DNA of 64,000 bases. It comes from Siphonodentalium dalli (lineage: Eukaryota > Mollusca > Scaphopoda > Gadilida > Siphonodentaliidae). Below are positions 35,270 to 46,334 of the stretch, one piece after another. A program made the position numbers and the translations under genes. The stretch lies in contig CP136062.1 in NCBI GenBank assembly GCA_032622095.1, forward strand, positions 201,155,959 through 201,219,958, read 5' to 3'. The notes under the pieces are model-generated. The model searched no databases and was not told the origin of the DNA. It saw only the letters and a list, made by a program, of their open reading frames with translations. Position 1 is the first letter of the stretch. The number at the start of each line of letters is the position of its first letter.

Positions 35270-35486
35270 CTATTGCTACAAAACTCGACGAGTATTACTA
35301 CAAAACTCGCTGTTTTTTACTACAAAACTCGTCGATATTTTACTACAAAACTCGTAACCCAAATTACTACATAACTCGTCGATTTTACTACAAAACTCGT
35401 GAGCTACCACAACACTCGTCGATTGTTACTACATAACTCGTGAGCTACCACAAAACTCGTCAGTTACTACATAACTCGGCGTAACA
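35270..35486 (-). repeat. Right arm, inverted copy of the left arm
   Basis: TTACTACAAAACTCGTCGAT-type units run to the terminus CTCGGCGTAACA. They are highly similar to the left arm in order and spacing. Confidence 0.88.
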
Positions 35487-36499
35487 ACGAATCTTAAGAA
35501 ATGTTCAAACTCTCAAGGTTTAAATGCTGCAATGGATCGTTAATGTCGCATTTGGGACTATATATGAATTCAAGACTCAACGACACAAAGCTGAGAATCA
35601 TCTGTCATATATAGATGCTAAGAAAATAGTTGGTCCTCGATCATCCATTCCACATGTCACATACTCAGCAATCGTGTCTGCAAAAAAAGTGTTTGATGCC
35701 AGCACTCAGACACAGATTCAAACCAACCTCGTCAGCACATGTATATCACTCCCAACACAAGTTGAGGCGACTGATATTAGTCCTGTTTCAGAACCTGAAG
35801 CGCAGGTTTTGGGTACAGTTTCTGCCGCTGAGACATTTCCTCCGAAACAATGCAAGTTAATCGTAGTGTTCCAAAAGAAAAATCACCTATTGCTTCGAAA
35901 CACAGATCGCCAATGTCACTCAAACGTTTCGACTCTCAGAAAGAGAGGTACATCTTTGAGCTTTCAAAATTTTACCAAATGTTTGAAGATAAAAGCCTAA
36001 CCCTGAAAGACAAGAAACGGTATTTGTGGAGCGAGGCTGTCGGTTGGGGGAAAGATGACATTCTATCTCACCCACCGACCATCAGCTTGCCGCATTGATA
36101 AATGTTCATGTGCGGTCCATCAAATATTATAAATACCTTATCACTGCAAAATCTGATTTTAAAAGCTATACTTTACATATTTCGATGTGGATTCTTGGTA
36201 AATTTCGTGTTCTTTTGTTGCTATTTATTATCTATTCTTGTACTACTTTTATACGTTGTTTAGTATGATTGCACACTATAGTCAGTTCTTGAATTTATGT
36301 TCCTGACTCCAAGTGGAAAAATTCCTCTTGTGTGCTTTTATTTGTACATAGCTCATCATTGCATTGTTTTAATCTAATCCACTGTCTGATTTATCTACAC
36401 AGTTGCTTCGCTACGATCTTTTGTGATCCCTGATTCTGTTCTTGGTCGTGATATGGCCTAGCTGCTAAAACGACGTTAAACCCTCAATCAATCAATCAT

Positions 36500-38511
36500 T
36501 CCGTTAGTTTAAACAGTATTTATTCCATGAATAATACAACATAAATTAGAACATATCAGAATTTAACATCATGGACCGGATGCGACATCAAGCGTGTGGG
36601 CTTATGTGAGTCGTTTTCGGGAATCAGTTTTTATCCATCCCACCCAGCGAGAGAGCGACTGTCTGATTTATATAATATGATGTCGTACGATATACTATCC
36701 TTAATCCAGATTTTACTGTCGTTTCATGTAGCCGAGTATTACTCTCGCGAGGTGGGGTGGGTCTATGTACGTCAGGTAATGGCATTGTGGAATTGTGTAT
36801 ATGACACAAAGAACAAATGTGTATAGATAATGATAGCGTATCTCTTCCCAATGTTTTCTGTATTGATTCAGAGATGTAGAATAATACTTCGTGTCGAAAA
36901 GGCGTCCAACATATTTCTTTTCACTTCTTTTCATTAACGTGTTATTAATATGGTATATATATTAAATACATATATAAGTGAGACATAAGAGGGTATTTTG
37001 ATTCTATTTTTAAAGGAAATAATAATAACCCATCACGTTCGAAATGCTGCTGACAATGTCACGTTCGAAATGCTGCTGACAATGTTGATGGGACGAGATA
37101 GATCATCAGTAATGATAATGGCAATACGGTATAAGTCTAAGTTAAGAATAGGAAAGAAATGAGCTTTAGAGTAGTAATATGGGTTATGCCAGATAGGGTT
37201 TAGGGGTTTTAGAATCAGTTTCTAGTGTTTTTAAATGACTCGGTGACCTCGTACCAACGCACTGTACGGCATTGCTAAGTATTCATTCGTTCTCGTTAGT
37301 CTGACAATATTAGATCATGTAACATGGCGATATACAAACTTAGTTAGCGAAACGCTTTGTCCTAGAGATGTATTCTGTACTTCTCTGAACAATTTTGCGT
37401 TGGTTTTGGGTGTTAATTCGGGCGATCCATAAAGAAGCTTATACGTTGTCAGATTGCAGATGTCATTTACTGACTGGAGAAGTGAGTTTCTTTCAGATGT
37501 ATATCTATCGCAATCATTCCCTTCAAAATATATAAGCCCCACGAAGAAGGTAAAATGGGAGAAGGCATAATAATGTGATGGTATATTTCAAAAGACAGTT
37601 TGTAATCAGAAATAAAGTCTGTGTTACCATAAATGGTGTGCTGACATTTAATATTATACATTTATTTTTTTCAATAAAGAAATAGTTCCATACAAAGCAT
37701 AACACATGATATGAACAACGAAGTGAACACATAATTGATAAGTTATTATGAGTACAGTATATCAAAGTACATTTTCAGATAATTGTGCATGCGGCGACGA
37801 CGATGATGATGATCATAATATTTTGGGGTGATCGATGGGTGCAATAACTTAATGTATATAGGGATGGGGTAATTTTAATTCATTACTTTTGTGATTTGAA
37901 AGTAATTATATTTGTAACTGAGAGATTTGAACGTAATTGTATATAATTACTTTGGTGATGTGTAAGAAAGGCTCAATTTGTCACTCATCGTTTTTTTATG
38001 TGATACACTTACCCAGGTCCGGGGGAATTGTGATAAAGTTACTATGTTAAACAATGTCATGGATAGCAACTAAATATAATTTTTGCGATCAAAATGAACC
38101 TCCGTTACTAAAATGTCTTGATTTTTTGCATAATGAAGGCTGACAAACTTCCAAAACAAAACGTATTTTTATTGAAGACTCTATACAGCATATTCTCCCG
38201 AAAATCAGCACGTTATGGGCTTATAATAGGGTTTGTTTTAACGAACTAAAAATAATAGTGTTTTAGTGATATTATCGACTCATAATGACTTGTTATAAGT
38301 TCATTATGGGAGGAAAATAATACGAATAAACAAACTGTGTCCCGTGCCATAAAACGGAATAGGAGATATACGTTCATTATGGGCTATATATAAGATATAA
38401 GCAATGTAGCAGTTTTAAGCATTCGATAACTATACAAAACCAACACTATGCTATTAAAACGTGTTGCAAGTGGGACCGTACACGATAAGAACTTATATTT
38501 CCGATATATGC
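36500..38511. other. No gene; short repeats only
   Basis: A 27-bp unit (CACGTTCGAAATGCTGCTGA plus CAATGT) is duplicated at 37034-37087. 37545-37640 resembles 31000-31060. Frames on both strands at 36596-36934 and 37315-37765 lack domains. Confidence 0.45.
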
Positions 38512-38990
38512 AGGGGGGGGGGGTCGGAAAAAAAATTCAGGCACGTATGGCATTTTTTCCCTTTCGATCATTTTTTGTACCCACCCACCCCCACCGCCAA
38601 ATTTGTTTCGTTTTCGGCAGTTTTTTCCGACCATTTTTTGACACCCCCCCCCCCCCCTTTTAACACTAAAACAGAGATTTGCGACGGGAAATTCACTGTA
38701 AACAGCTGTATATAAATTTCTGTGCATACTATTTATCATGGATGTTAACATGGACATGTAAATAGGAATGAGTCATTTTGAGGTCATTCGGCCAAAAAAA
38801 CATGGCTGCCAGCGGCCATCTTGGATTTCAAAATTTGCAACAAAATACAACACGATAACTGCCTGCAGTCAGTTTACAGTTAGAATTACATTATTTCTCT
38901 CATTCAAAGTGGGTTTGAAGCCCAACTCATTGCCAAAACACTAAAAAACAAGCAGGTTTTTTTTTTTAGTTGCGGAAAAAATTGCTTGCT
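38512..38990 (+). repeat. G-run-bounded dispersed element, copy 2
   Basis: Collinear with 18424-18910: G-run, TCGGAAAAAAAATTC, GTACCCACCCACCCCC, TTTTCCGACCATTTTTTGAC, C-run at about 38645-38657, AACAGAGATTTGCG, ATGTAAATAGGAATGAGTC, AAAAAAACATGGCTGCCAGC. Confidence 0.85.
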
Positions 38991-39231
38991 GGTGGCTTTG
39001 ACCACCCACCCACCCCGGCATACGTGCCGGAATATTTTTGTTCACCCCCCCCTGATATATGTGGAAGGTACCTGTCCGAATTGAATGCGAATCTGAGATA
39101 AAATAAAGTTGAACTTGGGTCATATATACTCTTAAATCTGAGATCGAATTGAAAAACCACAAGTATAATGGTATAACCTCAGTAAAGCTGAATGTGCATA
39201 TAGGATCGTCTCGTCTGTATTTATTCATTGA
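38991..39231. repeat. G-run family fragment, reverse orientation
   Basis: CCACCCACCCACCCCGGCAT and ACGTGCCGGAATATTTTTG lead to a C-run at about 39045. Similar to 48040-48095. The rest of the interval is unassigned. Confidence 0.6.
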
Positions 39232-39557
39232 TTTATGATACGATGCTCATCGCGTGTTGTAAATAATCTTTGGATTATATGTATTTAAGTGCATGTATTT
39301 GAAATATTGTAGGATAAGATTTTGACAAGCTGTTCAGTTTGGGTCATGATTTCAAAGTCTGGGAAATGTGTCTTAATACTGTTTATGAGTTCGGGACTTT
39401 GTGTGCGGTAAGCACTGCATTCTAATAAAAAGTGGTTTTCGTCTGCAATAGCATCATCGGAACAAAATATACACAGTCTTTGTTCCAATGCCGTCAGCGG
39501 TTGAGTGTGGCGTCCTTTTTCAATAGCCAATATATGATTACTTATTCGCAATCTAGT
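39232..39557 (-). pseudogene. 5'-truncated LINE: C-terminal zinc-finger end of ORF2
   Basis: The minus-strand frame 39285-39551 reads RISNHILAIEKGRH, then LEQRLCIFCSDDAIADENHF, then LLECSAY. This is the CxxC-x(n)-H-x(4)-C motif found after the reverse transcriptase (and RNase H, if present) of several metazoan LINE ORF2 proteins. Only the last ~88 residues remain; the stop at 39285 is followed by a short 3' region. Upstream on the minus strand is a CAAT-repeat (about 39557-39575), which may be the tail of another LINE or part of the target. The M at the frame start is internal. Confidence 0.85.
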
Positions 39558-40578
39558 GATTGATTGATTGATGATGATGGTGTATGACTTATTGGGCTAT
39601 ATTTCATTCCGTCACAAAGATCAAATGTAAGCTTGGTACTGTGTTTTTAGTACTTTGTACAGCTTTGTAGACATATTTGATTATATATCCATGTCTTAAA
39701 GCTAAAATTGGAACATAAATTGACCAAAGCTGTGGCCATGCATATTCGTGAGCTCCATAATTAAATTGCTAATACCGATTAACACGGAAGTTATCGAACT
39801 TTGGGGAGGGTGTCTAAAAACCGAGCTAAAAATATTCTTTTTGCATATTTGCGGGTGGTGGGTCCCTAGAATTGCCAGATGAAAAAAAACGACATACCTT
39901 CCTGTCAGTTAAACTTTAATATTGCGATTTCAACAACAAAAATTCGGAAATATATAAATGTGTTATCAGTGTTTTTAACCACTTTTCGAAGCCTTCGTGT
40001 TATAAATATGGTTTATTTGCATTCTATTATATATCACATTTGGCCCGACAAGTGCTGCCGTAAGAACAATATTTTGTACATACCTATCATCGATTTAGTT
40101 CATATTCCGATAGTTTATAAAGTGAACAGCAACAATATACGCGTACCGCGTTCATTTTCCAATCACAAAATGACACTGTTAACTGTTTTAGTCCAGTATT
40201 TATGCCACATTCGGATTTTAACATTTTTCAATGCAACACAGTCATTATTGTGATGTTACTTTAGATTTCATACACACCGTTATATGCTGGACAGACGGAC
40301 AGGCAGACAGATCCTACTCTTTTATTTGATTTTCGCTTTCCCACAATCCATTCCTTATATGTGTGACTTCACCTATCGCTAATAATTCTGCAAATCGGTG
40401 GACCACACTGAAATTAAAACCCGAGTAAGATATCGCTGTGTGTGGCTCAATGTGTACATTTATGTCAAACAAGTAACTGTAGCTTTGCAGTCGTCAATAT
40501 ATCAAGAACCACCAGCAATTTCCACTCCAACTTGTTGTGTGAGTATTTTGGAGTTTAGATTCTAAGCAAAACTGTTAA
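39558..40578. other. No recognised gene
   Basis: The frame 39879-40253 (124 aa) is rich in I, N, L and K as AT-rich DNA would give, with no domain recognised. 39790-39860 has GGTGGTGGGTCCC-type repeat text. Confidence 0.4.
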
Positions 40579-41078
40579 AGGCACGTGAGGCCTTAGTTGT
40601 CGAAAATATTCATATATATATTTGTTCTAATCACCGTAAACAGAAAAACATTAAAACGCATACAGTTTCGTTCATATATACCATGACCATCACGTAAACA
40701 GCATGTTGTCATAAAGACCTACTATATGTTACCTAAGCAAGAGCCTGATTGTGTTACAGAAGACAGCACAATGCTACTGGCTAATCACACACAAATGGCA
40801 TAAACGCTCTTTATTAGTTCCATATAAGGAATTCACCAACAAAGAACGCTCTTTATGTTTACTATCATAATATAAACAAACACCAGAAAGGTAACTTTTT
40901 ATGCGTTTGTTTACATAACAATGGTCAAACATTTGACAATAACATACTGTTTATGCAATATTTCTTATTTGTATACGGACAAAGTCTGTCTACATTTTGA
41001 TGTTCTTTCTGTTTGTGGCGGTTTTTGACGGGTGGAAATATTTTCACAGGATACCCACCGCCAAGGCCAACCGTACCT
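40579..41078 (+). mobile_element. TTAA-flanked MITE, AGGCACG family, copy 2
   Basis: About 500 bp between TTAA at 40575-40578 and 41079-41082. Ends AGGCACGTGAGGCCTTA and AAGGCCAACCGTACCT. The central module is at 40805 and 40847. Confidence 0.92.
40805..40856 (+). repeat. Tripartite 42-bp module in MITE copy 2
   Basis: CGCTCTTTAT at 40805 and 40847. Box B reads TATAAGGAAT. Confidence 0.9.
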
Positions 41079-41082
41079 TTAA

Positions 41083-41484
41083 TATTGTTGACTCTTTTTG
41101 TCTGCATGCAAGATATCCACAAAAGTATGTGAGGATCAAAATACTGAGAAGACAACTATTATAGGCGACAACGTATACTGGCTGAGTATTCTTGATTATT
41201 TTGAAAAATAAGTTGAAAGGTAATAAGTCGCAAATTTCAAACTCCGTGCATTTATTTGAAAGATATGTGCGATTTCAAAAATTAAATTCAAGGTGCAGCA
41301 AAACCAGCCTCCATGCAAAGACATGTTTGACAAATTTAAAGGAGAGCGTCAATAATTTTACTTAAACCACTAATACATGTAGTAAATACAAACTATACTG
41401 CATGGTGGCAGATTAAAAAACTACACGACACCTACGTACCAACCATCTTACTTTGTGTGCATACATAACAGTCGGTGAATTTCC
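41083..41484. other. No recognised gene
   Basis: Unique-looking AT-rich DNA between two MITE copies. Confidence 0.4.
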
Positions 41485-41488
41485 TTAA

Positions 41489-41983
41489 AAGGCACGGGAG
41501 GCCTTAATTGTCGAAAATATCCATATTTGTTCCAAACACCGTAAACATAAAAACATTAAAACGCATACAGTTTCGTTCATATATACCATGACCATCGCGT
41601 AAACAGCATGTTATCATAAAGACCTACTATAGTTTACCTAAGCTAGAGTCTGATTGTGTTACAGAAGACAGCACAATGCTACTGGCTAATCACACACAAA
41701 TGACATAAACGCTCTTTATTAGTTCCATATCAGGAATTCACCAACAAAGAACGCTCTTTATTTTCACCATCATAATATAAACAAACACCAGAAAAGTAAC
41801 TTTTTATGCTTTTGTTTACATAACAATGGTCAAATATATGACAATAACATACTGTTTATGCGATATTTCTTATTTGTATACGGACAAAGTCTGTCTACAT
41901 TTTGATGTTCTTTCTGTTTGTGGCGGTTTTTGACGGGTGGAAATATTTTCACAGGATACCCACCGCCAAGGCCAACCGTACCT
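41489..41983 (+). mobile_element. TTAA-flanked MITE, AGGCACG family, copy 3
   Basis: 495 bp between TTAA at 41485-41488 and 41984-41987. Starts AAGGCACGGGAGGCCTTA (one extra A). Same orientation as copies 1 and 2. Confidence 0.92.
41710..41761 (+). repeat. Tripartite 42-bp module in MITE copy 3
   Basis: CGCTCTTTAT at 41710 and 41752; ATATCAGGAATTC between them. Confidence 0.92.
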
Positions 41984-41987
41984 TTAA

Positions 41988-42778
41988 ATTAAAGTATATC
42001 TTAATTCAGAAGAGCTGCATAAGAAAAGTTTGCGGAGACATCAACATGTTATTGCATCCTGGTGTTTATTGTACCATAACTTATTTAATTTCAATTTTCC
42101 AAAGTGACGGTATGAGTTGTGAATTCACCATGCAGCGGCGAAACAGAAGTGTTTGACATTGGACTCAGTGCGTTGTTTATACACTGGGCCATGTTTTACC
42201 CAACTTGTTCCTGGAGTCTAGATTGGAGTGATATGGTTGCACATTAAAGGGGAATTGTCCTGATTACCGAAACATTAGGCAAAAACAATTCCGCCAGCCA
42301 GGATTCCCTATGTGCGAGAAAACAATAATGTATCATCCATAAACGAAATTAGTTCCAACAAAATAATCACACGACATTAAACTATAGATATCCAGCTTTT
42401 AGCTACGAAGATGCAGCGCTCGATAAGCAGTTCATAAAATTGAAATTGTTTAATAAATGTAATGAAACGAGTGTTCGCCATTATGCTTCCCGTCGTAAGT
42501 GCACATAGTGTGAAGTTTCGCTGACGCGTAACTAACAAAAAATGGCGTTTGATGATACTTCGCGCTACTTGATGGCATGTCGTTGATAATTCGCACCACT
42601 TGATGGCTTGTCGTGAAGAGTTTTAATCCCACTAACAACTTTGTAATGGAAACATAGAAATCGTTCGCTCTCTCCAATCGATAGTCATAATTATAGAAGA
42701 GCACTCGGGTTTACGCTTTATTGATATCAATAACGGATAAATTCTGAGCAAGACAATTAGTCTAATGAGAGCACGTGG
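41988..42778. other. No recognised gene
   Basis: TTAAAGGGGAATTGTCC at about 42245 resembles the end of a TTAA-type element, but no partner end was found. Frames are short. Confidence 0.4.
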
Positions 42779-43125
42779 CAACAGTTTCCAAACGGATCTG
42801 ATGTCGAACACACCCGCTATAACACGTGACCAGTTAACCGCGGGCATACATCGTCGGTGATCTGGTTCGTGTCATAGTCTAGAACCTGAATGATGTACTT
42901 GTACATGTCAAAATACAAATCATTATACACGGTAAATTGATGTGTACCAGTAATCTGCATTCATTGTTACTATATATACAAGCATGTACTATAATACTTC
43001 GAAGTTACAAAATGTTTCAAGCGGATCTAATTTCGAACACACCGCTATGAACACGTGACCCGATAAACCGCGCGCTGGCGACGATTGTCATGACCTGGTA
43101 CGTGTCATATTTTGAAATCTGGAAC
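42779..43125. repeat. Two diverged ~115-bp direct repeats
   Basis: CGGATCTGATGTCGAACACA … AACACGTGACC … CTGGTTCGTGTCATA at 42793-42880 corresponds to CGGATCTAATTTCGAACACA … CTGGTACGTGTCATA at 43022-43112. Confidence 0.85.
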
Positions 43126-43268
43126 ATTCAATATAACAAAATGACACGACAGTACGGTAAATACTCGCTTTTTGCGTTGTGGGAATCAAAATTGGCCAAT
43201 AACTACATGGGGACTTTACACAGAATGATTAATTGATATAAGTATCAGTTACCTATTTATAACATTTT

Positions 43269-43848
43269 TGTCCCCCGACATTCTGTCGCAGGACAAAACA
43301 TGTAGTAATGACCCTCGTCCGTGCGTCCAAAACTCTGCCCAAGCCTGTATTCTATCATATTCTGGTCATTTTTTTTAACTTGGCACATATAGCAGCATGG
43401 GAACCTGCGATTTTGAGTTCGGTCGGACTCATTTTGTCGGAGTTATTGCCATTTTTCGATATGGAATCGCACATCCTGGGACGCATTTCTTGTCCGAGCC
43501 CACATGTCCTCCGTCATTTTGTTTTTAAAACTTGGCACAGATGTCAACCACCATGGGAACCTTCGCACTTGTGATTTTGAGTTCAATCGGAGTCATTTTG
43601 GCGGAGTTATTCCCATTTTCGACATATAATCGTACATCATGCATGGGATGCATCGGTGCCCGAACCTGTATTCTTAGAATTTGGTTGATATTGTGACAAT
43701 TTGAGGTTATATTTCTACTTTTAAGAGTTTTATCAGATTTGGTTATTTGTATTTAGCTCAGTTATAATTAAGACAATGCACAAGTATTTTATCCCTATAT
43801 ATTTCTATAAAGCTTCTGCTCCAAATGAAGCCACTGTGTCGGGGGACA
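43269..43848. mobile_element. TIR element TGTCCCCCGACA, 580 bp
   Basis: Perfect 12-bp inverted ends TGTCCCCCGACA (43269-43280) and TGTCGGGGGACA (43837-43848). Inside are two diverged subrepeats with AACTTGGCACA, ATGGGAACCT-CG, GATTTTGAGTTC, TCGGA-TCATTTTG and GAGTTATT. No transposase. Related pieces lie at 15060-15423 and, inverted, at 60290-60490. Confidence 0.85.
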
Positions 43849-44087
43849 AACCGAGTGGCCTTTTATTTATTGCTTTATATTGCAAAAGACACAAATTAAG
43901 GTTCTTTGTGTTAAGCATTTACATATATAAACTAGAATGCACTCAGAGAGATGCCAACATGCGCAAAAATGTAATAAAAAATAATTAAAAAAAGTTTCAC
44001 TGTATTTTACTTAATTTATTTAATTTAATTTAATTTAATGTTAGCAAAAAAAGACAATTAAATTACAATCTTCAATAATTTTATTTA
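43849..44087. other. AT-rich DNA with TTTAATTTAATT repeat
   Basis: A short AATTT repeat lies near 44010-44040. No gene. Confidence 0.5.
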
Positions 44088-44228
44088 GGGGATAACAGTG
44101 TGGTGTTTTGTGATTTCGGAAAGGTACATGGCGAATATACTGCGGCAAATTTAGTTAACGGGTATTTGCCACAGTATATTCGCCATGTATACCTTTCCGA
44201 AACCACAAAACACCACACTGTTATCCCC
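44088..44228. repeat. 141-bp palindrome
   Basis: The arms GGGGATAACAGTGTGGTGTT … GGCGAATATACTGCGGCAAA pair with the mirrored right arm, ending ACACTGTTATCCCC, with a spacer of about 15-20 bases around GTTAACGGG. A diverged single arm of the same sequence is at about 44648-44720. Confidence 0.93.
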
Positions 44229-45004
44229 ATTATAATGCTATTCGAACTTAAAAATGTTATTTAGACAAACAAATGACTCGTAATTATCAACGAAATGTGC
44301 GGCCATAGAAAACACTCAGCCAATTCACGACTTTTTATTTTAAATTTAATGCGCTAGATAAAATATAGTCCCCAATTACCATCGCTCTTATCGTTAAAAA
44401 TACTGATAAACATGAAAAATTGCCACCTCAAATAGAAATAAGTATGCACAGCAATTAGTTTCTGCATGTACCTGATGTCTTTTTCAGATGTTTACCACTT
44501 ACAAATTGCGGTTTTGATTTTACCGCGATCTTGAAGTTGAATTGAAACAATGTGAAATTGTTTACTCAATGCGATGTATTTCACGCCGTGTCTGTCGCGG
44601 TTTCATGTCAAGAAATTTTGTCAAATGATATCGAGACACTGACATTGGTGGGGTATAACGTTGTGGTGTTTGGTATTTTCTGAAAGGACATGTATACAGG
44701 GCGAATGTACTGACTCAATTTTCGACAAAAGCCACATCGCTGGTTTGTTTATATAGCAACGAGCTAGTAACGGAAGTCAGTGCCAAGGGCGTCAACTCTA
44801 TAATATACTCCATAACGTCGCCGGCATGTACTGCGTAAGAGTGACGTCATGGAGTGAAATCGGTACGGTGACACCAACGTACCTACGAATCTGACTGATC
44901 GCCATACTGTTGCGCGAGCGCACGTAATAATGCATATATTAATATAAGTACATATACTATAGTATACTTTATATTTTTCATTAATTTTTCCAAATGTACT
45001 TTCC
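44229..45004. other. No gene; degenerate arm of the 44088 palindrome
   Basis: 44648-44720 (GGGGTATAACGTTGTGGTGT … GGGCGAATGTACTG) is a diverged copy of the palindrome arm. Otherwise unassigned. Confidence 0.5.
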
Positions 45005-45050
45005 ATTTGGTGTAGTAGTCTCGGTGGCACTAATGAGGCGGTATCATGTG

Positions 45051-45411
45051 AGGCATCGAGTTGCGGGTTCGGTTTGGCTCATGATCCATTTGGTGCTACA
45101 TCACCCCAAAATGGGTTGTTCAGTTGGCCCGGCTCAATCAATCGGCTATATATAGTCACACCTCGTCATTGAGGCATCGAGTTGCGGGTTCGACTTAGCG
45201 CATGATCCACTTTGGTGCTTCGTCGCCCCCAAGATGAGTTGTTCAGTTGACACGGCTCAATCAATCGGCTATAGTCACAACTCTTCAGTGAGGCACAGAG
45301 TTGCGGGTTCAGCTTAGCTCATTGTCCACTTTGGTGCTACATCGCTTCAAGATGAGTTGCTCAGTTGACACGGCTCAATCAATCGGCTATAGTCACAGCT
45401 CTTACAGTGTT
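45051..45411 (+). promoter_or_regulatory. Three ~120-bp 5' monomers
   Basis: AGGCATCGAGTTGCGGGTTC starts at 45051, 45172 and (as AGGCACAGAG) 45291. Each runs through GGCTCAATCAATCGGCTATA to a CACA-CTC junction. The GGGTTCGA stretch is reminiscent of a pol III B box but is only a partial match. Confidence 0.85.
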
Positions 45412-45784
45412 TCCGAATAAATTTATTATCGGCTGTATTGTTTCCTATAATGTTTGCAGAAGTGTTATCTGATTAATCGTGTATATGGTATTTCTTGCTA
45501 TATTCAGCGGCTAAACGGGTCACCGTTTCAGCTATGTACCAGTCGTTGTTTATGGTCCGACCATAAATCGAAAGGTAGTCGAACTGTTTGGTTACTCCTA
45601 AGACCTTTAATAGTAACAGGACTGTTGAGAACCCGTGATATAGCTGACTCGTATGCGTCTGAGGTATTGGCTGAGCTGGTCCCACATGCAAGGAGTCACA
45701 AATGTTCACATGATGTCAAAAATAATTGAATGTAAAAAAAGGATTATTAAACAGTTATGTTGTTTATTCCTTCAATCTGTTGAA

Positions 45785-46196
45785 AGTTGGACATTAAGCA
45801 ATTATTCCATGTGTCTTTTGGGAACAGTCAAAATTGTTGTCCCGAGGTATCAGGAATGACTATCGAACTGTTGCCCAAGGCCGAATGAATGATGATAGAG
45901 AGTTCAGACAACGTAACGTCATACGTCACGTAACCGGCGAATACATGCATCATAATAAGGTCACTGGGCGGTGTGTTTGAATGTGATATATGCACTTGGG
46001 TTTACTGCAGGTATACTACGGGTATATCAGTAGATTTGAATTTAGGCTATTTCCAGGCAGTACGCGACATTCATACCCAACTGTTAGTCGGTAAAAGGAT
46101 TCACCTGTCTTAAAAGTTACTCATTCCTGATACCGAGGGACAACAATTTTGCCTGTTCTCAAAAGACATATGAAATAATTGCTTTGTTACCCAATA
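45785..46196. mobile_element. Inverted-repeat insertion within LINE copy 2
   Basis: AAGCAATTATTCCATGTGTC … ACAGTCAAAATTGTTGTCCC … GTATCAGGAATGA at 45795-45860 is inverted as TCATTCCTGATACCGAGGGA … CATATGAAATAATTGCTTTG at 46124-46186. Arms of about 75 bp, total about 410 bp. Ends are approximate; no target duplication assigned. Confidence 0.75.
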
Positions 46197-46334
46197 TATT
46201 TACTTGTATATAATCAGGTCATTGCTAATTAATCACAGTCTTTAATAGTGACAGTGACAATGCGGAAATCCGGTATAATTAAAAAACGAAAACGGAAATT
46301 TCCGGAAATAGCCGAAACGTCACGGAAATTGCAA

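Larger units (their letters stand above)
33913..35486. mobile_element. 1,574-bp TIR element with ACGAA target duplication
   Basis: Ends TGTTACGCCGAGTTATGTAG and CTACATAACTCGGCGTAACA, flanked by direct ACGAA at 33908-33912 and 35487-35491. The inverted arms extend for about 400 bp. Each arm starts with seven or eight spaced copies of CGAGTTTTGTAGTAA-like 15-mers, followed by a 150-bp repeat. No transposase. It splits a LINE ORF1 pseudogene, so it is the younger element. TGTNR ends recall retroviral-integrase-type transposons (Ginger), but those have 4-bp duplications; the superfamily is unassigned. Confidence 0.92.
33592..36098 (+). pseudogene. LINE ORF1-like zinc-knuckle protein, split and frameshifted
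   Basis: The first part (33592-33900) contains a segment like the RRM end of jockey/I-type ORF1 proteins (LAQLATQAVTEVRRF), a LLTFN strand, then NPLRCFKCQ, the first CCHC knuckle. A one-base loss at about 33832 shifts the frame; the other frame continues with GHE-x-C spacing and a second Cys pair. The sequence is then cut at 33912 by the TIR element and resumes at 35492 with CSNS (a knuckle whose second Cys is Ser) and, from about 35560, YEFKTQRHKAENHLSYIDAK. That is the charged segment normally following CPxW in this family. The C-terminal part overlaps two frames (35524-36000 and 35850-36098), implying another shift. Not functional as it stands. Nucleic-acid binding as a retrotransposon chaperone is the family role. 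Confidence 0.8.
32940..36499 (+). mobile_element. LINE-like ORF1-only element, copy 1 (disrupted)
   Basis: The order is GC-rich 5' region (GTGTGGGCCCGGGGTAGAAT, 32970), one ~120-bp 5' monomer, ORF1-type pseudogene, AT-rich 3' region, and a tail GACGTTAAACCCTCAATCAA ending in CAAT repeats at about 36499. Such tails occur on Nimb/I-type LINEs in molluscs (recalled knowledge). No reverse transcriptase or endonuclease sequence lies between ORF1 and the tail. Subtracting the inserted TIR element leaves about 2 kb. A second copy of the same layout lies at 45005-48210. Confidence 0.75.

Noticed and set aside
39879-40253. 124-aa frame as a membrane protein
   Set aside because: The composition follows AT-rich DNA (I, N, K, L, Y); hydrophobic stretches are short and irregular.
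45051-45400. tRNA gene or tRNA-derived SINE based on GGGTTCGA
   Set aside because: The B-box match is partial, no A box lies at proper distance, and no cloverleaf could be drawn.
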